DNA of 64,000 nt. It comes from an uncultured Bacteroidota bacterium. GTDB lineage: Bacteria; Bacteroidota; Bacteroidia; Flavobacteriales; Flavobacteriaceae. Below, one piece after another: positions 62,197 through 64,000 of the stretch. The translations under genes were made by a program, and so were the position numbers. The stretch covers positions 1-64,000 of the forward strand of contig CACEGG010000005.1 in NCBI GenBank assembly GCA_902559035.1. Reading direction: 5' to 3'. The stretch's first letter is position 1; each line of letters begins with the position of its first letter. The notes beneath the pieces are model-generated. The model had not been told where the DNA came from and searched no databases. It worked only from the letters and a program-made list of their open reading frames with translations.

Positions 62197-63615
62197 ATGA
62201 AAAAAATTATATTAATATTTTTAACGGTATTGCTTTCAGGTCACCAATTTGCACAAGAACCTTGGACCCTAGAAGCGTGTGTTAAAAGAGCCTTAGAAAT
62301 GAACATTTCTATTAAACAATCACAATTAGACTACGTAAATACAGAAATCGAAAAGAAGGGAGCTATTGGAAATTTTTTACCAAACGTAAACATTGGAGGA
62401 AATCATTCATGGAATATTGGTTTAAATCAGAATATTACAACTGGTTTATTAGAAAATGTGACTACGCAATTTTCATCAATGAATTTAAATTTAAATGTAG
62501 ATCTATACAATGGATTACAAAATGTAAAAAGATTACACAGAGCTAATTTATCTCTTTTAGCTAGTCAATATCAACTTGAAGATATGAGCGAAAATGTAGC
62601 ATTACTAGTTGCAAATTCATACCTACAAGTATTGTTTAGTAAAGAAGCTCTGTCTGCTCAAAATTTACAACTAGAAATTACTAAAAAAGAACTGGACAGA
62701 ACCAAGAAGTTAATAAGCTCAGGTGTTATTCCAAGGGGAGACATTTATGAAGTTGAAGCAAACCTTGCTTCTCAGGAAAAAAGTGTAGTTGATGCACAAA
62801 ATGCTTTCTACCTTTCTAAAATTGCACTAGCACAACTTATTCTGATTGATGATTACGAAAACTTTCAAATTGCTAACGAAAAATATGATATTCCTGTTTC
62901 TGATATTTTATCCAAAACACCGACTGAAATTTTTAGTTATGCTGTGGAAAATAAAAAAGATATAAAATTAATTGAAACTAATGTCGAAATAGCCAAGAAG
63001 GATTTAGAAATTTCAAAAGCATTATCCATGCCCAGGTTATCAGCTTTTTATTCATACAGTTCAAGAATAAGCTACAGTGATAGAATCGTTCCAACTGGTG
63101 AGTTTGATTTAAACACAATTGGTTTTGTCGAAAGTACAAATGAAAAAGTTGTTGCTCCATATCCAATATACAGAACAGAAAAACCATTATCCTTTTCAGA
63201 TCAATTTGATTTAAATAAGGGGCAAAATTTTGGACTTAGCTTGTCTATACCTATTTTAAATAATTTTAGCACAAGAAATAATATAGACAGATCTAAAATT
63301 AATATACTTAGAAGTGTTAATTCATTAGAACAAAAAAAATTAGATTTAGAAAATACAGTTAATCAATCCTATAATGATGCTAAAGGTGCTATAAAAGCAT
63401 ATCAAGCGTCAGTCAAGTTACTAGCAGCAAGAAAGCAAGCTTTTGAGTATGCATCTGATAAATTTGAAATAGGAACAATGAATTCATTTGATTTTTCTCA
63501 AGCTAAACAACGTTATGAGTTAGCTCAATTTGAACTTATTAGAACTAAATATGATTATATTTTCAAATTGAAAGTTCTAGAATTTTATTTTGGTGTTCCA
63601 ATTACTGTAAATTAG
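62197..63615 (+). CDS. TolC-family outer membrane efflux protein
   Basis: A 472-aa outer-membrane channel. Signal peptide to about residue 19 (GHQFAQ). Two TolC repeats are seen: PWTLEACVKRALEMNISIKQSQLDYVNTEIEKKGAIGNFLPNVNIGG at the start of the first, and IFSYAVENKKDIKLIETNVEIAKKDLEISKALSMPRLSAFYSYSS at the second, with long coiled-coil helices (SKEALSAQNLQLEITKKELDRTKKLISSGVIPRGDIYEVEANLASQEKS). It completes the tripartite ABC exporter, 15 bases after the adaptor; tsaB starts right after its stop. Confidence 0.95.
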   Translation: MKKIILIFLTVLLSGHQFAQEPWTLEACVKRALEMNISIKQSQLDYVNTEIEKKGAIGNFLPNVNIGGNHSWNIGLNQNITTGLLENVTTQFSSMNLNLNVDLYNGLQNVKRLHRANLSLLASQYQLEDMSENVALLVANSYLQVLFSKEALSAQNLQLEITKKELDRTKKLISSGVIPRGDIYEVEANLASQEKSVVDAQNAFYLSKIALAQLILIDDYENFQIANEKYDIPVSDILSKTPTEIFSYAVENKKDIKLIETNVEIAKKDLEISKALSMPRLSAFYSYSSRISYSDRIVPTGEFDLNTIGFVESTNEKVVAPYPIYRTEKPLSFSDQFDLNKGQNFGLSLSIPILNNFSTRNNIDRSKINILRSVNSLEQKKLDLENTVNQSYNDAKGAIKAYQASVKLLAARKQAFEYASDKFEIGTMNSFDFSQAKQRYELAQFELIRTKYDYIFKLKVLEFYFGVPITVN

Positions 63616-64000
63616 ATGTGCTATATTTTAAATATTGAATCTTCTTCAACTAATTGTTCTGTATCACTTTCAAAAAATGGAGAATTACTTTCAGTAAAGG
63701 AAAAAAACGATGAAAAATATTCCCATTCCACAAAACTGCATTTATATATTGATAGTGTTTTAAAGCAACAAAATATTGGTATTAAAGATTTATCTGCCAT
63801 TGCCGTTAGTAAAGGACCGGGATCTTACACAGGTTTAAGAATTGGAGTGGCTGCCGCTAAAGGTTTATGTTTTTCACTTGACATTCCACTAATTTCAATT
63901 TCAACATTATTAGTGCTTTCAAAAAAAATAAAAATAGATTCAGGTCTAATAATTCCAGTTTTAGATGCTAGGCGTGATGAAGTTTACTCTGCAATTTTTG
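63616..64000 (+). CDS. tsaB: tRNA threonylcarbamoyladenosine biosynthesis protein TsaB (partial)
   Basis: The frame starts at ATG 63616, directly after the TolC stop, and is cut by the window end (~128 codons of ~220). It begins MCYILNIESSSTNCSVSLSKNGELL and contains the TsaB hallmark SKGPGSYTGLRIGVAAAKGLCF and later LDARRDEVYSAIF. TsaB works with TsaD and TsaE to make t6A in tRNAs reading ANN codons. It is the inactive ASKHA-fold partner of TsaD. No sign of disruption in the visible part. Confidence 0.93.
   Translation, partial: MCYILNIESSSTNCSVSLSKNGELLSVKEKNDEKYSHSTKLHLYIDSVLKQQNIGIKDLSAIAVSKGPGSYTGLRIGVAAAKGLCFSLDIPLISISTLLVLSKKIKIDSGLIIPVLDARRDEVYSAIF

Overview
The window reads as a chromosomal segment of a marine-type member of the Flavobacteriaceae (Bacteroidota). 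It is strongly AT-rich, start codons are preceded by A-rich stretches instead of Shine-Dalgarno sequences, and several promoters match the Bacteroidota pattern TTG-N17-23-TAnnTTTG. Clade markers include a type IX secretion (T9SS) translocon gene sprA, a PorP/SprF-family protein, a giant cell-surface protein with a type B (gliding-motility-like) sorting domain, and the gene order maeB-ruvA-sprA-gcvH-vanZ-tonB-ctaB-cox. No rRNA, tRNA, CRISPR array, transposase or prophage gene was seen.

Layout. 1-5.2 kb: hydrolases (a YheT-like alpha/beta hydrolase and two SGNH esterases), two NTF2-fold lipoproteins, a TauE/SafE transporter and an unknown membrane protein. 5.24-5.64 kb: no large gene, but a compact unit with its own promoter, five local hairpins, a 25-codon ORF and a perfect terminator, a candidate undescribed RNA or micro-gene. 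5.6-10.3 kb: six tightly packed genes led by a sugar porter and a GH16 glucanase, suggesting beta-glucan (laminarin-type) use. 10.3-18.8 kb: a photolyase-like protein with reversed domain order, KatG, a Bax-inhibitor-1-like protein, cupin, MATE exporter, aldo/keto reductase, AlkA-type glycosylase and small membrane genes; a 144-bp repeat of phased T-tracts lies between two convergent genes. 18.9-29.8 kb: an indoleamine-dioxygenase-like protein, a one-domain asparaginase-like protein, a secreted nuclease/phosphatase-fold protein, a GH29 fucosidase, a YdjC deacetylase and a beta-propeller amidohydrolase. 29.9-37.9 kb: tail-to-tail PorP/SprF gene and a 2,328-residue multidomain T9SS substrate. 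38-49.6 kb: malic enzyme, ruvA, sprA (interrupted by a +1 T in a T7 run), gcvH, vanZ and tonB. 49.6-54.7 kb: heme O synthase, cytochrome oxidase subunits III/IV and assembly factors. 54.7-57.7 kb: two small envelope/regulator units (PadR-PspC and a membrane protein with a winged-helix regulator), each with a perfect 14-bp palindrome at its promoter and with very small ORFs. 57.8-63.6 kb: a MacB-type tripartite exporter. The window ends inside tsaB.

How the genes fit together. The central theme is the envelope: T9SS parts (sprA, porP/sprF), a T9SS cargo protein, TonB, lipoproteins and a tripartite efflux system. A second theme is algal glycan use (GH16 with sugar porter, GH29, YdjC-type deacetylase). 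A third is aerobic life and stress (cox biogenesis, KatG, photolyase-like protein, AlkA). The most unusual items are the structured RNA/micro-ORF at 5.34-5.57 kb, the sprA frameshift, the reversed photolyase architecture, the phased T-tract repeat and the PadR-PspC operon with its operator and coupled micro-ORFs.
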